Of a stretch of DNA of 64,000 bases, positions 1 to 9,683 are shown one piece after another. Made by a program: the position numbers and the translations under genes. The stretch is from contig CANNAD010000002.1 in NCBI GenBank assembly GCA_947502645.1, positions 62,001-126,000 of the forward strand. The letters run 5' to 3'. Below the pieces are notes generated by a model that saw nothing but the letters and a program-made list of their open reading frames with translations, made no database searches and was not told where the DNA came from. The stretch comes from an uncultured Micrococcaceae bacterium. GTDB taxonomy: Bacteria; Actinomycetota; Actinomycetes; Actinomycetales; Micrococcaceae. Each line of letters begins with the position of its first letter. Position 1 is the first letter of the stretch.

Positions 1-260
1 GGCTGATCGTTGTTGGTCGTGGGGCCAAAGCGATGCACACTGCGGCTGTCCTCGAAGGCTCCTGGGGTAACGAGGCAGAATTTGTGGAGACGGCGCAGGA
101 CGCAGAGCGGGTCCTCGCGAACGAGTTGTCCGAAGGCGATATGGTGCTGTTCAAATCCTCGAATGCCACGGGCCTTCGGCATCTGGGAGATCGTATAGCA
201 TTACGAGCTGACGCGCTGCCCGGTTCGGGTACAGAAAACGAAGGGAGTGATCATTCGTGA
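1..260 (+). CDS. murF: MurF C-terminal end (partial)
   Basis: This is the last 85 codons of UDP-N-acetylmuramoyl-tripeptide--D-alanyl-D-alanine ligase, the cytoplasmic ATP-dependent enzyme that completes the muramyl pentapeptide. The frame is open from base 3, with the start lying left of the window. The visible part fits the C-terminal Mur ligase domain: a LIVVG strand, then a helix and a [18 protein letters not shown] segment matching the end of MurF. The stop TGA overlaps the GTG start of mraY by four bases, as expected in the actinobacterial dcw operon. The call rests on this short segment plus its position directly before mraY; the domain with the ATP site is not in view. Confidence 0.85.
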   Translation, partial: LIVVGRGAKAMHTAAVLEGSWGNEAEFVETAQDAERVLANELSEGDMVLFKSSNATGLRHLGDRIALRADALPGSGTENEGSDHS

Positions 261-1357
261 TCGCACTGCTCGTCGGTTCTGCCCTGGGCCTGGTTTTCTC
301 CCTCGCGGCAACGCCTCTGTTCATCAGACTTCTGGTTCGCCGCCAATACGGACAATTCATCCGAGATGATGGTCCGACGGCGCACCACACCAAGCGAGGG
401 ACGCCCACTATGGGCGGCGCGGTCATCATTGCGTCGGTTCTGGCGGCGTATTTCCTGACACACCTCCTCATGATGATGCTCAACCCGCATAGCGGCGGAC
501 CCACGGCGTCGGGATTGCTGCTGTTGTTTCTGATGGTCGGCATGGGCCTCGTCGGGTTCTTCGACGACTTCACGAAGATCTCAAATCAGCGCAGTCTCGG
601 GTTGAGCGCACCCGCGAAGATCATCGGGCAAACGATTGTGGGCGTCGCATTCGCCATACTCGCCCTCAACTTCCCCAATGCGCAGGGACGGACCCCGGCA
701 TCCACGCAGGTGTCCTTCGTCCGCGATACCGGCCTGGACCTGGCGTTTGCTGGAACGATTGCCGGCATCATACTTTTTGTCATCTGGGCGAATTTCATCA
801 TTACCGCGGCAAGTAACGGCGTAAACCTGGCGGATGGTCTGGACGGTCTGGCGGCCGGTGCGGCCATCATGGTTTTCGGGGCGTACATGCTGATGGGAAT
901 CTGGCAGTTCAACCAGAGCTGCGCACGACTGGCAGGGGCTGGCTGCTATGAGGTCCGGGACCCGCTCGATCTGGCGATGCTCGCTGGCGCGCTGTGCGGC
1001 GCATTGATCGGCTTCCTCTGGTGGAATACGTCTCCGGCCAGAATCTTCATGGGTGACACCGGCTCATTGGCCATTGGAGGGGCGATTGCCGGCTTTGCGA
1101 TTCTCTCCCGTACGGAGCTCCTCCTGGCCGTCATCGCCGGCCTGTTCGTCCTCATCACCCTTTCCGTGATCATTCAGGTTGGATACTTCAAGGCCACGGG
1201 TGGAAAGCGCTTCTTCAAGATGGCGCCGCTACAGCATCACTTTGAGCTCAAGGGGTGGGCGGAGGTCACCGTGGTTGTCCGCTTCTGGATCCTCTGCGGT
1301 CTCTTCGTTTCCGCGGGGCTTGGCATCTTCTACGCGGAATGGGTTGTTGGACAGTGA
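257..1357 (+). CDS. mraY: Phospho-MurNAc-pentapeptide transferase MraY
   Basis: MraY moves phospho-MurNAc-pentapeptide from UDP to undecaprenyl phosphate, making lipid I at the cytoplasmic face of the membrane. The 366-residue product has about ten hydrophobic segments, as usual for the family. Visible motifs are the Asp pair in GFFDDFTK, the [15 protein letters not shown] loop, FMGDTGSLA, and [11 protein letters not shown], which corresponds to the family's HHHFE motif near the C-terminus. The GTG start at 257 overlaps the murF stop, and the gene's own stop overlaps the GTG start of murD, so translation is probably coupled along the operon. Confidence 0.97.
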   Translation: MIALLVGSALGLVFSLAATPLFIRLLVRRQYGQFIRDDGPTAHHTKRGTPTMGGAVIIASVLAAYFLTHLLMMMLNPHSGGPTASGLLLLFLMVGMGLVGFFDDFTKISNQRSLGLSAPAKIIGQTIVGVAFAILALNFPNAQGRTPASTQVSFVRDTGLDLAFAGTIAGIILFVIWANFIITAASNGVNLADGLDGLAAGAAIMVFGAYMLMGIWQFNQSCARLAGAGCYEVRDPLDLAMLAGALCGALIGFLWWNTSPARIFMGDTGSLAIGGAIAGFAILSRTELLLAVIAGLFVLITLSVIIQVGYFKATGGKRFFKMAPLQHHFELKGWAEVTVVVRFWILCGLFVSAGLGIFYAEWVVGQ

Positions 1358-2913
1358 GCAGTGCCAGTGAGAACAACAGTTCGCGGGTTGACGGCCTGAA
1401 ATGGTGGGACGCGGACTGGGCCGGCCTCAAAGTTGTCGTCGCAGGCATTACCAAAACTGGCTTTTCCATCGCCGACACCATGACGGAGCTCGGTGCCCGG
1501 GTTGTCGTTGTCGCTGCATCTGATGACGCCGAAGCTCGCCAGTCGGCACAGACACTGAAAATCGTCGGGGTGGAAGACGTCCTCCTCGGTCCTGGCAAAG
1601 ACCAGTCCCTCCCGCTGCTGGACGGGCAACTCCCTGACCTCGTCTTCGGCTCGCCCGGAATGCCGCCGTCGCACCCCCTGCTACAGGCTGCGGCAGAGCA
1701 CGGCATACCCGTTTGGGGCGACATGGAGCTCGCGTGGCGTCTCAGGGCCCGGCCCGGAAGCAAAGCGGGGGAGTGGCTGGCGGTTACGGGGACCAACGGC
1801 AAGACCACAACTGTGGGACTGGCGGAGTCCATGCTGGTTGCGGCTGGTCTCAGGGCCGTCGCAGCCGGAAACGTTGGTACTCCTATTCTTGATGTGATCC
1901 GTGACCCGCAGGGCTGGGACGTCATCGTCGTCGAGCTTTCAAGCTTCCAGCTGCACTGGGCGCAATCCCTCTCACCGGTGGCAAGCGTGTGTCTCAACGT
2001 CGCCGAAGATCACGTCGACTGGCATGGGTCCTATGAGGCTTACGTTGCAGACAAGGCCCGGGTTTACATGAATACCCAGGTGGCCTGTGTGTTCAACGCG
2101 GAGCAGGAGGAAACCATCCGCATGGTCGAAGAAGCCGACGTCGTCGAGGGCTGCCGAGCCATTGGCTTCACCACCGGACTTCCAGCCATCTCCATGCTCG
2201 GTGTAGTCGAGGATCTCCTTGTGGACCGTGCCTTCATCGCCCAACGCAAGGATTCCGCAGCAGAGCTGGCCTCGCTGTCTGACGTCGGGGACCCGGTGCC
2301 ACGGCACCTCGTCGCCAATGCCCTCGCTGCTGCCGCCCTGGTGCGCGCCGTGGGCGTTGAACCTGTCGCCGTCCGGAAAGGTATCCGCAACTACCAGCCC
2401 GGCGACCACCGGATCCAACTCGTCGCCAGAGAATCCGGCGTCGCCTGGATCAATGACTCCAAAGCCACGAATCCGCATGCGGCAGCTGCCTCCCTGAAGT
2501 CCTTCCAATCCGTCATCTGGATTGCAGGGGGTCTGTCCAAGGGTGTTACCTATGACGAGCTCGTAGCCGACATCGCGGATCGTCTGAAGGCTGTGGTGCT
2601 CATTGGTGTGGACACTCTCGCCTTGGAAACGGCATTGAAGCGACACGCACCGGATGTCTCGGTGATTCGTCCTGATTCGGGCGACACTGAAATGGTCCCG
2701 GAAGAAGATCTTCCGAACTCCACGGGAACGCGGGTTATGGAACGAGCGGTCGCCGCAGCAGCAGATGTGGCGGTGAGCGGAGACACGGTCCTCATGGCTC
2801 CGGCCGCAGCATCCATGGATCAGTTCACGTCCTACGCCCATCGAGGCAACGCATTTGCCGACGCAGTCCGCTCACAGCTGGAGGGTCAGGCACCGACCAC
2901 GAAGGAGCTCTGA
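1354..2913 (+). CDS. murD: UDP-MurNAc-L-Ala--D-Glu ligase MurD
   Basis: MurD adds D-glutamate to UDP-MurNAc-L-alanine using ATP in the cytoplasm. The 519-residue protein has an N-terminal Rossmann-like domain ([13 protein letters not shown] near residue 30), the ATP loop TGTNGKTTT near residue 147, and the ELSSFQL and [10 protein letters not shown] segments typical of Mur ligases. A longer open frame reaches back into mraY, but GTG at 1354 is preferred: it gives the four-base GTGA overlap seen throughout this operon and an N-terminus of normal family length. The stop overlaps the ftsW ATG by one base. Confidence 0.95.
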   Translation: MSSASENNSSRVDGLKWWDADWAGLKVVVAGITKTGFSIADTMTELGARVVVVAASDDAEARQSAQTLKIVGVEDVLLGPGKDQSLPLLDGQLPDLVFGSPGMPPSHPLLQAAAEHGIPVWGDMELAWRLRARPGSKAGEWLAVTGTNGKTTTVGLAESMLVAAGLRAVAAGNVGTPILDVIRDPQGWDVIVVELSSFQLHWAQSLSPVASVCLNVAEDHVDWHGSYEAYVADKARVYMNTQVACVFNAEQEETIRMVEEADVVEGCRAIGFTTGLPAISMLGVVEDLLVDRAFIAQRKDSAAELASLSDVGDPVPRHLVANALAAAALVRAVGVEPVAVRKGIRNYQPGDHRIQLVARESGVAWINDSKATNPHAAAASLKSFQSVIWIAGGLSKGVTYDELVADIADRLKAVVLIGVDTLALETALKRHAPDVSVIRPDSGDTEMVPEEDLPNSTGTRVMERAVAAAADVAVSGDTVLMAPAAASMDQFTSYAHRGNAFADAVRSQLEGQAPTTKEL

Positions 2914-4202
2914 TGGTCACGACGTCCAGTGCACGCACGGGCAGAAAACCCCGCGTGGCCGCGCAGCGGAAGCCGCGACCTGAAACGGCGGCGACCGACG
3001 AAACCTCCTCGAGTGAGCAGCTGCCTCAGGAACCTCCGTCCAGACCGAACATCTTCAAACGGATTGTTGCCGGGGTTGAAGGCCGCGGCAAGGCTAGCAG
3101 CGGCAGCGCCTACTACATGATTCTGGGGGCGACGCTGGCTTTGACGGCGATCGGCCTCATCATGGTTCTCTCGGCGTCTTCGGTCGAAGCGATTGCCGAA
3201 GGAACAGATACCTTCGGGCTGTTTGTGAAGCAGAGCATCTTCGCGGTCATCGGGATTGTGCTCATGCTGGTGCTCTCACGAACCGGAAAGAAGTTTTATA
3301 CCGCCGTGGCGTGGCCGGGGCTTCTCGGCGCCTGGGTCCTGCTGGCGCTGGTTCAGATCATCGGCAATAAAGTCAACGGCAACAAGAACTGGATCGACGT
3401 CGGTCCCATCACCTTCCAACCCTCAGAACCGACCAAACTGGTTCTGGCTCTGTGGTGTGCCACGGTACTCACACGCAAGGCGGGGCTGGTCCGGCGCCCG
3501 ATGCACGCGCTGATTCCTGTATTTCCGCTGGGAGGATTAGCCATCATTCTGGTTCTCATGGGCGGCGACCTCGGGACCGCGATGATCCTGATGCTCATTC
3601 TGGTGGCCGCAGTGTTTTTTGCCGGGGCTCCGATAAAGATCTTCGCTACAGCCGGAATCGTGGGAGCAGTGGCGTCAATCGCACTGGTCATTCTGAGTCC
3701 CAACCGCACCGGCCGCATCCAATCATGGCTCCGGCTCAACTGCGATCTGGCCAGCGACCCCTGCCTCCAGGCCACCAACGGCTTCAAGGCAATGGCCTCG
3801 GGCGGATGGTGGGGAGTCGGCATCTTCCAGAGCCGACAGAAGTGGAACTGGATTCCGGAAGCGCACAACGACTTCATCTTCACCATCATCGGAGAGGAGT
3901 TCGGCCTGATCGGCACCACGCTCGTCGTCGCACTTTTCGCTCTCCTTGCCATCGCCGGAATCAGGGTGACACTGAGGCATACAGACAGTTTCGTGCGGAT
4001 CCTGGGCGGGTCCATTCTCGTGTGGCTGATTGGACAGGCGTTCGTCAACATAGCCGTCGTCACCGGCGTCCTGCCCGTGGTCGGAGTGCCGCTGCCCTTC
4101 ATCTCCTATGGCGGATCAGCGCTCACCTTCTCCCTTGCCGCCGTCGGAGTCCTGCTCTCATTTGCCCGCAAAATCCCGGAAAGTGAACCAACTGCTGCAT
4201 GA
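2913..4202 (+). CDS. ftsW: Septal SEDS glycosyltransferase FtsW
   Basis: FtsW is the SEDS-family peptidoglycan polymerase of the divisome and normally works with FtsI. The 429-residue protein opens with about 65 hydrophilic, Arg/Lys- and Ser-rich residues, an N-terminal extension common in actinobacteria, followed by about ten membrane segments. Family signatures include NWIDVGPITFQPSEPTKL, the AHNDFIFTIIGEEFG loop with conserved acidic residues, and PLPFISYGGSA near the C-terminus. An AAGGAG Shine-Dalgarno lies just before the ATG inside the end of murD. The alternative RodA is less likely because the gene sits between murD and murG. Confidence 0.95.
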   Translation: MVTTSSARTGRKPRVAAQRKPRPETAATDETSSSEQLPQEPPSRPNIFKRIVAGVEGRGKASSGSAYYMILGATLALTAIGLIMVLSASSVEAIAEGTDTFGLFVKQSIFAVIGIVLMLVLSRTGKKFYTAVAWPGLLGAWVLLALVQIIGNKVNGNKNWIDVGPITFQPSEPTKLVLALWCATVLTRKAGLVRRPMHALIPVFPLGGLAIILVLMGGDLGTAMILMLILVAAVFFAGAPIKIFATAGIVGAVASIALVILSPNRTGRIQSWLRLNCDLASDPCLQATNGFKAMASGGWWGVGIFQSRQKWNWIPEAHNDFIFTIIGEEFGLIGTTLVVALFALLAIAGIRVTLRHTDSFVRILGGSILVWLIGQAFVNIAVVTGVLPVVGVPLPFISYGGSALTFSLAAVGVLLSFARKIPESEPTAA

Positions 4203-5308
4203 CCGAATCATCGATATCCGTAGTTCTCGCCGGCGGTGGTACTGCCGGACACGTCAGCCCACTTCTCGCCATCGCATCTGCTCTGACCGTGCTGAGACCG
4301 GAAGTAGAGGTCACGTCCGTCGGAACACCCACGGGTATGGAGACGCGTCTGGTGCCAGCTGCCGGGATACCACTGGAAACCATCGACAGGGTTCCCATGC
4401 CGCGCAGTCTGTCGATCGACCTCGTGAAACTGCCGGTCAGATTCGTGCGGGCTATCCGGCAGTCATTGAGGATTCTCCGGAAGGTGCAACCCGACGTCGT
4501 TGTCGGTGTTGGCGGCTACGTGTGCACTCCCGTGTACATAGCGGCCGCTTTGTGTCGCGTGCCGCTGGTTATCCATGAGGCAAACGCGCGTCCCGGCCTG
4601 GCAAACAAGGTGGGTGCGCTGCTGGCCCGGCGCGTCGGAGTAGCCTTTTCCTCCACGGTCCTGCGCCGTGCGGAGTGGGTTGGTATGCCAATGCGTGCCG
4701 AGGTGGCCGGTCTCGACCGCGAAGCTGCGCGCTCTCAGGCCCGCGATAGCCTCGGGCTGGCTGCTGATATGCCTACCGTTGTTGTCACGGGAGGCTCCTC
4801 CGGGGCCATGAGCATCAACGCTGCCGTGTCAGCTGCATCTGAGGATTTCGCGGCCGCCGGCATCCAGATCCTGCACATCACCGGTCGTGGGAAAACACTT
4901 GTGGACGACGCCGGAAGCCCCATACGCGGGCGTCACTACCACCAGGTCGAGTACGTTGACGGGATGGAGACGGCGTACGCTGCGGCCGATGTGCTGGTTG
5001 CCCGCGCCGGAGCCGGGACGGTTTCGGAAGTCTGTGCCGTGGGCTTGCCGTCCGTTCTGGTCCCGCTACCTCACGGCAACGGCGAACAAGCCCTCAATGC
5101 GCGTGGGCTGGTAGAGGCCGGAGGCGCGCTGCTGGTGGAGGACCAAAACTTCACAGCGGAATGGATTCGGGATGAGCTCGTCCCTCTAGTTACCGCCCCC
5201 GGACGCTTGGAATCGATGTCCTCGGCGGCTCGTTCTCTCGGGACCCGCGATGCCGCGGAGCAGATGGCCCGCATCATACTCACGGAAGCAGGGGTACAGA
5301 CAGCATGA
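4199..5308 (+). CDS. murG: UDP-GlcNAc:lipid I transferase MurG
   Basis: MurG transfers GlcNAc from UDP-GlcNAc to lipid I, making lipid II at the inner face of the membrane. The 369-residue product is a GT-B glycosyltransferase. The first glycine-rich loop is GGGTAGHVSPLLAIA at about residues 12-26, VVGVGGYVCTPV follows near residue 100, the second-domain start VVTGGSSGAMSIN lies near residue 190, and the donor-site helix is in VARAGAGTVSEVCAVGLPSVLVPLP. ATG overlaps the ftsW stop by four bases and the stop overlaps murC in the same way. Confidence 0.97.
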   Translation: MTESSISVVLAGGGTAGHVSPLLAIASALTVLRPEVEVTSVGTPTGMETRLVPAAGIPLETIDRVPMPRSLSIDLVKLPVRFVRAIRQSLRILRKVQPDVVVGVGGYVCTPVYIAAALCRVPLVIHEANARPGLANKVGALLARRVGVAFSSTVLRRAEWVGMPMRAEVAGLDREAARSQARDSLGLAADMPTVVVTGGSSGAMSINAAVSAASEDFAAAGIQILHITGRGKTLVDDAGSPIRGRHYHQVEYVDGMETAYAAADVLVARAGAGTVSEVCAVGLPSVLVPLPHGNGEQALNARGLVEAGGALLVEDQNFTAEWIRDELVPLVTAPGRLESMSSAARSLGTRDAAEQMARIILTEAGVQTA

Positions 5309-6726
5309 ATTCCCAGGTAGACCCTCCTGCCCTCGAATCGCTCGGGCGCGTCCATTTCATGGGGCTCGGCGGCGCAGGAATGTCGGCTGTCGCGCGCATC
5401 ATGCTCGCTCGTGAGGTTGCGGTCTCCGGCTCGGATGCCAGCGACTCTCCACTGCTGCGAAGTCTTGAACAGCTCGGCGCTCGAGTCCAGATAGGACAAT
5501 CGACGGAGAACGTCGCGGACGCGGACACCGTAGTCATCACTACGGCCATCAGACCGACCAACCCGGAATTGCTTGAGGCTAGACGCCGCGGCCTGAACAT
5601 CATGCACCGTTCCGAAGCCTTGGCCTCGACGATGACCGGTCAACGGGTCGTCGCGGTCGCGGGAACCCACGGCAAGACGACGACGACGGCGATGATAACC
5701 GTCATGCTTCAGGGCGCGGGGGAGGACCCATCGTTTGCCGTTGGGGGTGCTGTCTCGTCGTTGGGCGTCAACGCTGCGTACGGTACCGGCGGAATTTTCG
5801 TAGCCGAAGCTGACGAATCAGACGGATCATTCCTGAATTACGCTCCGTCGGTGTCCGTCGTGACAAATGTCGAGGCAGACCACCTTGACCATTACGGGAC
5901 GGCGGAAGCCGTCCATGCAGTCTTCGATGAGTTTGTGACCCGGTTGGAGGAGGGCGGGCTGCTGGTCGCCTGCGCCGACGACGAGGGATCGGCAGCACTG
6001 GCCTCCAGATCTGCCGCGGAACATCGTGTGCGGACGTACGGATACAGCAGCCAGTCAGACGTCCGCATCAGTGATACGAGGACCTCGGGCGCCAACTCGG
6101 TCAGCACCCTGACATTCGAGGTGGACGGTGTGCAGCGAACGCGGGAACTACGTCTGACTGCGCCCGGGGAGCACAATATCCGTAATGCCGCTGCAGCGTT
6201 TACCGTGGCACTGGAACTTGGGGTCGATCCGGCGAAGGCCGCGGAAGGCCTGAGCGGATTCTCTGGCGCAGCGCGCCGCTTCGAATTCCGTGGCGAGGCG
6301 CGGGGAGTCCGCGTCTATGACGACTATGCTCACCACCCCACCGAAGTTCGCGCCGCTCTTGCAGCTGCGAGAACGGTCGCCGGACCTGGTTCAGTGCACG
6401 TCATCTTCCAACCGCATCTTTTCTCGCGTACCCGTGAATTCGCCGCAGAGTTTGCGGACGCGCTGATGCTCGCGGATTCAGCGTCGGTTCTGGATATTTA
6501 TCCTGCCCGTGAAGATCCGATTCCCGGAGTCACCAGCGAGCTGATCACAGGACGTCTGGGAAGTTTGGGTTCTTACCATCCAGAGGCGCAAGAGGCGTTG
6601 AAAGCGGTGGCCGATCGGGTAGTCAGCGGCGACATCGTTCTCACCGTGGGTGCCGGCGATGTGACGGCATACGGGCCGGACCTCGTTCAGATGCTGACGA
6701 GGAGCTCCACCGAGGAACAGCGGTGA
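5305..6726 (+). CDS. murC: UDP-MurNAc--L-alanine ligase MurC
   Basis: MurC is the cytoplasmic ATP-dependent ligase that attaches L-alanine to UDP-MurNAc, the first committed step of stem-peptide synthesis. The 473-residue protein starts with the nucleotide-sugar-binding MGLGGAGMSAVARI loop, carries the ATP loop GTHGKTTTTAMI near residue 117, then EADESDGSFL, VTNVEADHLDHYG and the DDYAHHPTEVRA motif of the C-terminal domain. It is coupled to murG and ftsQ by four-base overlaps. No ddl gene lies between murC and ftsQ, which is normal for actinobacteria. Confidence 0.97.
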   Translation: MNSQVDPPALESLGRVHFMGLGGAGMSAVARIMLAREVAVSGSDASDSPLLRSLEQLGARVQIGQSTENVADADTVVITTAIRPTNPELLEARRRGLNIMHRSEALASTMTGQRVVAVAGTHGKTTTTAMITVMLQGAGEDPSFAVGGAVSSLGVNAAYGTGGIFVAEADESDGSFLNYAPSVSVVTNVEADHLDHYGTAEAVHAVFDEFVTRLEEGGLLVACADDEGSAALASRSAAEHRVRTYGYSSQSDVRISDTRTSGANSVSTLTFEVDGVQRTRELRLTAPGEHNIRNAAAAFTVALELGVDPAKAAEGLSGFSGAARRFEFRGEARGVRVYDDYAHHPTEVRAALAAARTVAGPGSVHVIFQPHLFSRTREFAAEFADALMLADSASVLDIYPAREDPIPGVTSELITGRLGSLGSYHPEAQEALKAVADRVVSGDIVLTVGAGDVTAYGPDLVQMLTRSSTEEQR

Positions 6727-7475
6727 GCCAGGACAGCAGCGACGAGGGTTCGAGTGTCCTTTCGTTCCCGGAACCACCCCGTCGTCGTCGTCGCCGTCGG
6801 GCCCTCATCGTGGCCAGCGCGACGGGTGCCGTTGTCCTCATCGTCATGGTGCTGGTGATCTTCACACCGTTGCTCCAGATCAGGACAATTACGGTGGATG
6901 AGACCAGACTGACCTCTCATGAGGCACTGGTGCAGGCCCTGGAGCCGCTCAAGGAACAGACTCTCGTGCAGGTCTCTGATGAGGATGCCCGACGCCTGGT
7001 CCAGGATCTGCCCGCGATCAGTGATGTCGAGGTCGTCGCCGTCCCGCCGTCGGGCCTTCACGTGAAGGTCCGCGAGTACGCTCCGGTGGCGGTGCTGAAA
7101 CAGGGCGGGTCATTTGTCCTCATCGATGAGAGCGGCCGCAGCCTCGGATCGGTGAATAACCGGTCTGCCGTGAAACTTCCTCTGATTGAAGGGGGTAACG
7201 CGGACGTCAACAGCGATGTGTTCGGGTCCATCACCTCGGTCCTTTCCTCCTTGCCGGAGGAAGTGCTGTCGAAGCTGAAATATGCCTCTGCCAAATCCGC
7301 GGACTCCATTCGACTTCAGCTTGAGGATGGGCGCCGAGTGTTCTGGGGAAGTGCGGATCAGAACGAGGCGAAGTCTCGCGTCCTGCAGGTTCTCCTGCGG
7401 GGTGAACCTTCTGATCCGCCCATCAAGGAGTTCGATGTCAGTACGCCTGAGCGGCCCGTGACGCGTACCGATTGA
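6723..7475 (+). CDS. ftsQ: Divisome membrane protein FtsQ
   Basis: FtsQ is a bitopic divisome protein that in other bacteria links early and late division proteins through FtsB and FtsL. The 250-residue product has a short cytoplasmic tail with a run of arginines at about residues 20-26, one membrane segment (about 28-50), then a POTRA-like domain (IRTITVDE, about 52-120) and the FtsQ/DivIB C-terminal domain. The GTG start overlaps the murC stop (GTGA). It is the last gene of the operon before the separate ftsZ promoter region. Sequence conservation is low in this family, so position is a large part of the evidence. Confidence 0.9.
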   Translation: MSQDSSDEGSSVLSFPEPPRRRRRRRALIVASATGAVVLIVMVLVIFTPLLQIRTITVDETRLTSHEALVQALEPLKEQTLVQVSDEDARRLVQDLPAISDVEVVAVPPSGLHVKVREYAPVAVLKQGGSFVLIDESGRSLGSVNNRSAVKLPLIEGGNADVNSDVFGSITSVLSSLPEEVLSKLKYASAKSADSIRLQLEDGRRVFWGSADQNEAKSRVLQVLLRGEPSDPPIKEFDVSTPERPVTRTD

Positions 7476-7551
7476 ACAAGTTTCGACGCGACACGCGGAG
7501 CCGGTCATTGCATGAGACCGCCCCGCCCCATAGCGTCTCAGTAGAAGTTAC

Positions 7552-7580
7552 TTGACATAACTCTAAGCCTCAACTAGAGG
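7552..7580 (+). promoter_or_regulatory. Probable ftsZ promoter
   Basis: The 211-base ftsQ-ftsZ gap holds a perfect TTGACA at 7552-7557 and, 17 bases later, TAGAGG at 7575-7580 as a weak -10. The spacer contains a partial dyad, TAACTCTA facing TAGAGGGTTA. Transcription from here would leave a leader of about 100 bases. The rest of the gap shows no gene. Confidence 0.55.
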
Positions 7581-7686
7581 GTTAACGTTATGGCGGGTGA
7601 AGGTTCAAGCAACGGTTGAAGCCGGGCTCAAGTCCGGGTGGATCCACACCAGATCAGTGTAAAGATTCGAACAAGGGACACAGGAC

Positions 7687-8925
7687 GTGGCAGCACCGCA
7701 GAATTACTTGGCCGTGATCAAGGTCGTCGGAATCGGTGGCGGTGGAGTGAATGCCGTCAACCGGATGATCGATGTTGGTCTCCGTGGGGTGGAGTTCATT
7801 GCCATCAATACGGATGCCCAGGCCCTTCTCATGAGCGACGCCGACGTCAAGCTCGACGTCGGACGTGAGCTGACGCGAGGGTTGGGTGCCGGAGCGGATC
7901 CCGAGGTAGGCCGTCGGGCAGCCGACGACCATGCCGAGGAGATCGAGGAAGTCCTCCGCGGCGCCGACATGGTCTTCGTGACTGCAGGCGAGGGCGGCGG
8001 AACCGGCACCGGTGGTGCTCCGGTAGTTGCGAGGATCGCCCGATCGCTCGGAGCCCTGACCATCGGCGTTGTCACCCGTCCGTTCACCTTCGAAGGACGC
8101 CGTCGGTCCAATCAGGCCGAATCGGGCATCGAGACGCTTCGCGACGAAGTGGATACCCTGATCGTCATTCCCAACGACAGACTCCTCTCCATCAGCGACC
8201 GCAATGTGTCCATGCTGGACGCGTTCCGCTCAGCAGACCAGGTCCTGCTTTCCGGCGTTCAGGGCATCACCGACCTCATCACCACTCCGGGCCTGATCAA
8301 CCTGGACTTCGCCGACGTCAAGTCAGTCATGCAGGGCGCCGGATCTGCACTGATGGGTATCGGCTCCGCCCGTGGTGATGACCGCGCCGTCAAGGCCGCT
8401 GAGCTTGCCATCGCATCGCCGCTGCTTGAAGCCTCCATTGATGGGGCGCACGGTGTGCTGCTGTCCATCCAGGGTGGCTCGGACCTCGGTCTTTTCGAGA
8501 TCAACGAAGCCGCACGCCTTGTCCAGGAAGTTGCGCACCCCGAAGCCAACATCATCTTCGGTGCCGTCATTGATGATGCACTGGGCGATGAGGCGAGGGT
8601 TACCGTCATCGCCGCCGGCTTCGACCAGGTCGACGTCACCTCCCAGCCAGCCCAGCCGGCGCAGTCAACAGGCCGGCAGCAGCTCCCGTCGGAACCCAAG
8701 AGCAGCCCCCAGCGCGAAAGTGGAGAGACTCAGCGGCAGTCGTCCGGCCACGGCGGCGAGCAGGCAGCATCCTCCGGCGTCGGTGCATGGTCGCAGCAGC
8801 GGTCACCGCAGAACAGCGACGTTCCCGCCGACGCAGGGTTCGACGTCGACCTCCCGGCCGTCGTCGAACCGGACCTCGGTGCGGGACGTGCCGATGATCT
8901 GGATGTTCCGGACTTCCTGAAGTAG
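7687..8925 (+). CDS. ftsZ: Cell division GTPase FtsZ
   Basis: FtsZ is the tubulin-like GTPase that forms the Z ring at midcell. The 412-residue product has a core domain of about 315 residues with the nucleotide loop [13 protein letters not shown] near the N-terminus and the tubulin signature [13 protein letters not shown] near residue 105. The T7 loop, [11 protein letters not shown], includes the catalytic Asp. A Gln/Ser-rich linker follows, and the chain ends in [10 protein letters not shown], the conserved tail that binds SepF-type partners. The start is GTG at 7687, with GGAC seven bases upstream. No ftsA is present; SepF, encoded 1.6 kb downstream, is the expected membrane tether. Confidence 0.98.
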   Translation: MAAPQNYLAVIKVVGIGGGGVNAVNRMIDVGLRGVEFIAINTDAQALLMSDADVKLDVGRELTRGLGAGADPEVGRRAADDHAEEIEEVLRGADMVFVTAGEGGGTGTGGAPVVARIARSLGALTIGVVTRPFTFEGRRRSNQAESGIETLRDEVDTLIVIPNDRLLSISDRNVSMLDAFRSADQVLLSGVQGITDLITTPGLINLDFADVKSVMQGAGSALMGIGSARGDDRAVKAAELAIASPLLEASIDGAHGVLLSIQGGSDLGLFEINEAARLVQEVAHPEANIIFGAVIDDALGDEARVTVIAAGFDQVDVTSQPAQPAQSTGRQQLPSEPKSSPQRESGETQRQSSGHGGEQAASSGVGAWSQQRSPQNSDVPADAGFDVDLPAVVEPDLGAGRADDLDVPDFLK

Positions 8926-8939
8926 CAGCTCCGATCGAC

Positions 8940-9683
8940 GTGACGGAAACAGCAGGCTCATCCAGTTCCCCGTTTGTTTGGGAAGCCACGCCAGGGGCAG
9001 GCCTCCACGTCGGATTTACCAGCGTGGAGTGCGGGAATCTGGCACTGCACGCCGGTGAACCCGAAGAGTCAGTTCACGGGCGGCGGAGGGGGCTGGAACG
9101 AACCATCGGCGCCGAGGACCGCACCCTGGTGTTCATGCAGCAGACCCACTCGGCGACCGTCACCGAAGTGCTCCCCGGAAACACCAGCGGGGCACAGGCT
9201 GCCGACGCCGTGATGAGCATCGGCGGCAGGACCCCGCTGGCCGTGATGGTCGCGGACTGCCTTCCCGTCCTGATCGCAGGCCAAACAGCAGGAGGGTGGG
9301 CAACAGCGGCCGTCCACGCGGGCCGCGTCGGACTGTTCGGCGGTATCCTCGCCAACGCGGTGGACCAGCTTCGAGCTGCCGGCGCGCAGCACCTGCAGGC
9401 ATGGATCGGTCCGTCCATCTGCGGGAAATGCTACGAAGTTCCACGATCGATGCGCGACGAAGGCGCAGCGGTCCTTTCGCGGAGCGCGGCCACCACCCGA
9501 GCAGGAACCCCCTCCCTCGACCTGCCCGCAGGAGCACGTGAGCAACTTGAGCGGCTCGAGGTCGAGGCAGAAGCTACCGGCATCTGCACGCTGGAGGACC
9601 CACGCGTCTACTCCTATCGTGGCGGGGCGAACCGTGATCGGTTCGCCGGCGTGATCTGGACGGACCAAGTCGATGACGCGTGA
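8940..9683 (+). CDS. pgeF: PgeF/YfiH-type peptidoglycan editing factor
   Basis: The 247-residue protein belongs to the YfiH/DUF152 family (multicopper polyphenol oxidase or purine nucleoside phosphorylase in older names). In E. coli the family member PgeF removes wrongly built muropeptide precursors. The zinc-site signature is present as QQTHSATV, VADCLPVL and AVHAGRVGL (His, Cys, His), plus GPSICGKCYEV, which also fits the family. The gene starts with GTG 14 bases after ftsZ and its end overlaps the next gene by 11 bases, so it is probably co-transcribed with ftsZ. The exact substrate in actinobacteria is not known from sequence. Confidence 0.88.
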   Translation: MTETAGSSSSPFVWEATPGAGLHVGFTSVECGNLALHAGEPEESVHGRRRGLERTIGAEDRTLVFMQQTHSATVTEVLPGNTSGAQAADAVMSIGGRTPLAVMVADCLPVLIAGQTAGGWATAAVHAGRVGLFGGILANAVDQLRAAGAQHLQAWIGPSICGKCYEVPRSMRDEGAAVLSRSAATTRAGTPSLDLPAGAREQLERLEVEAEATGICTLEDPRVYSYRGGANRDRFAGVIWTDQVDDA

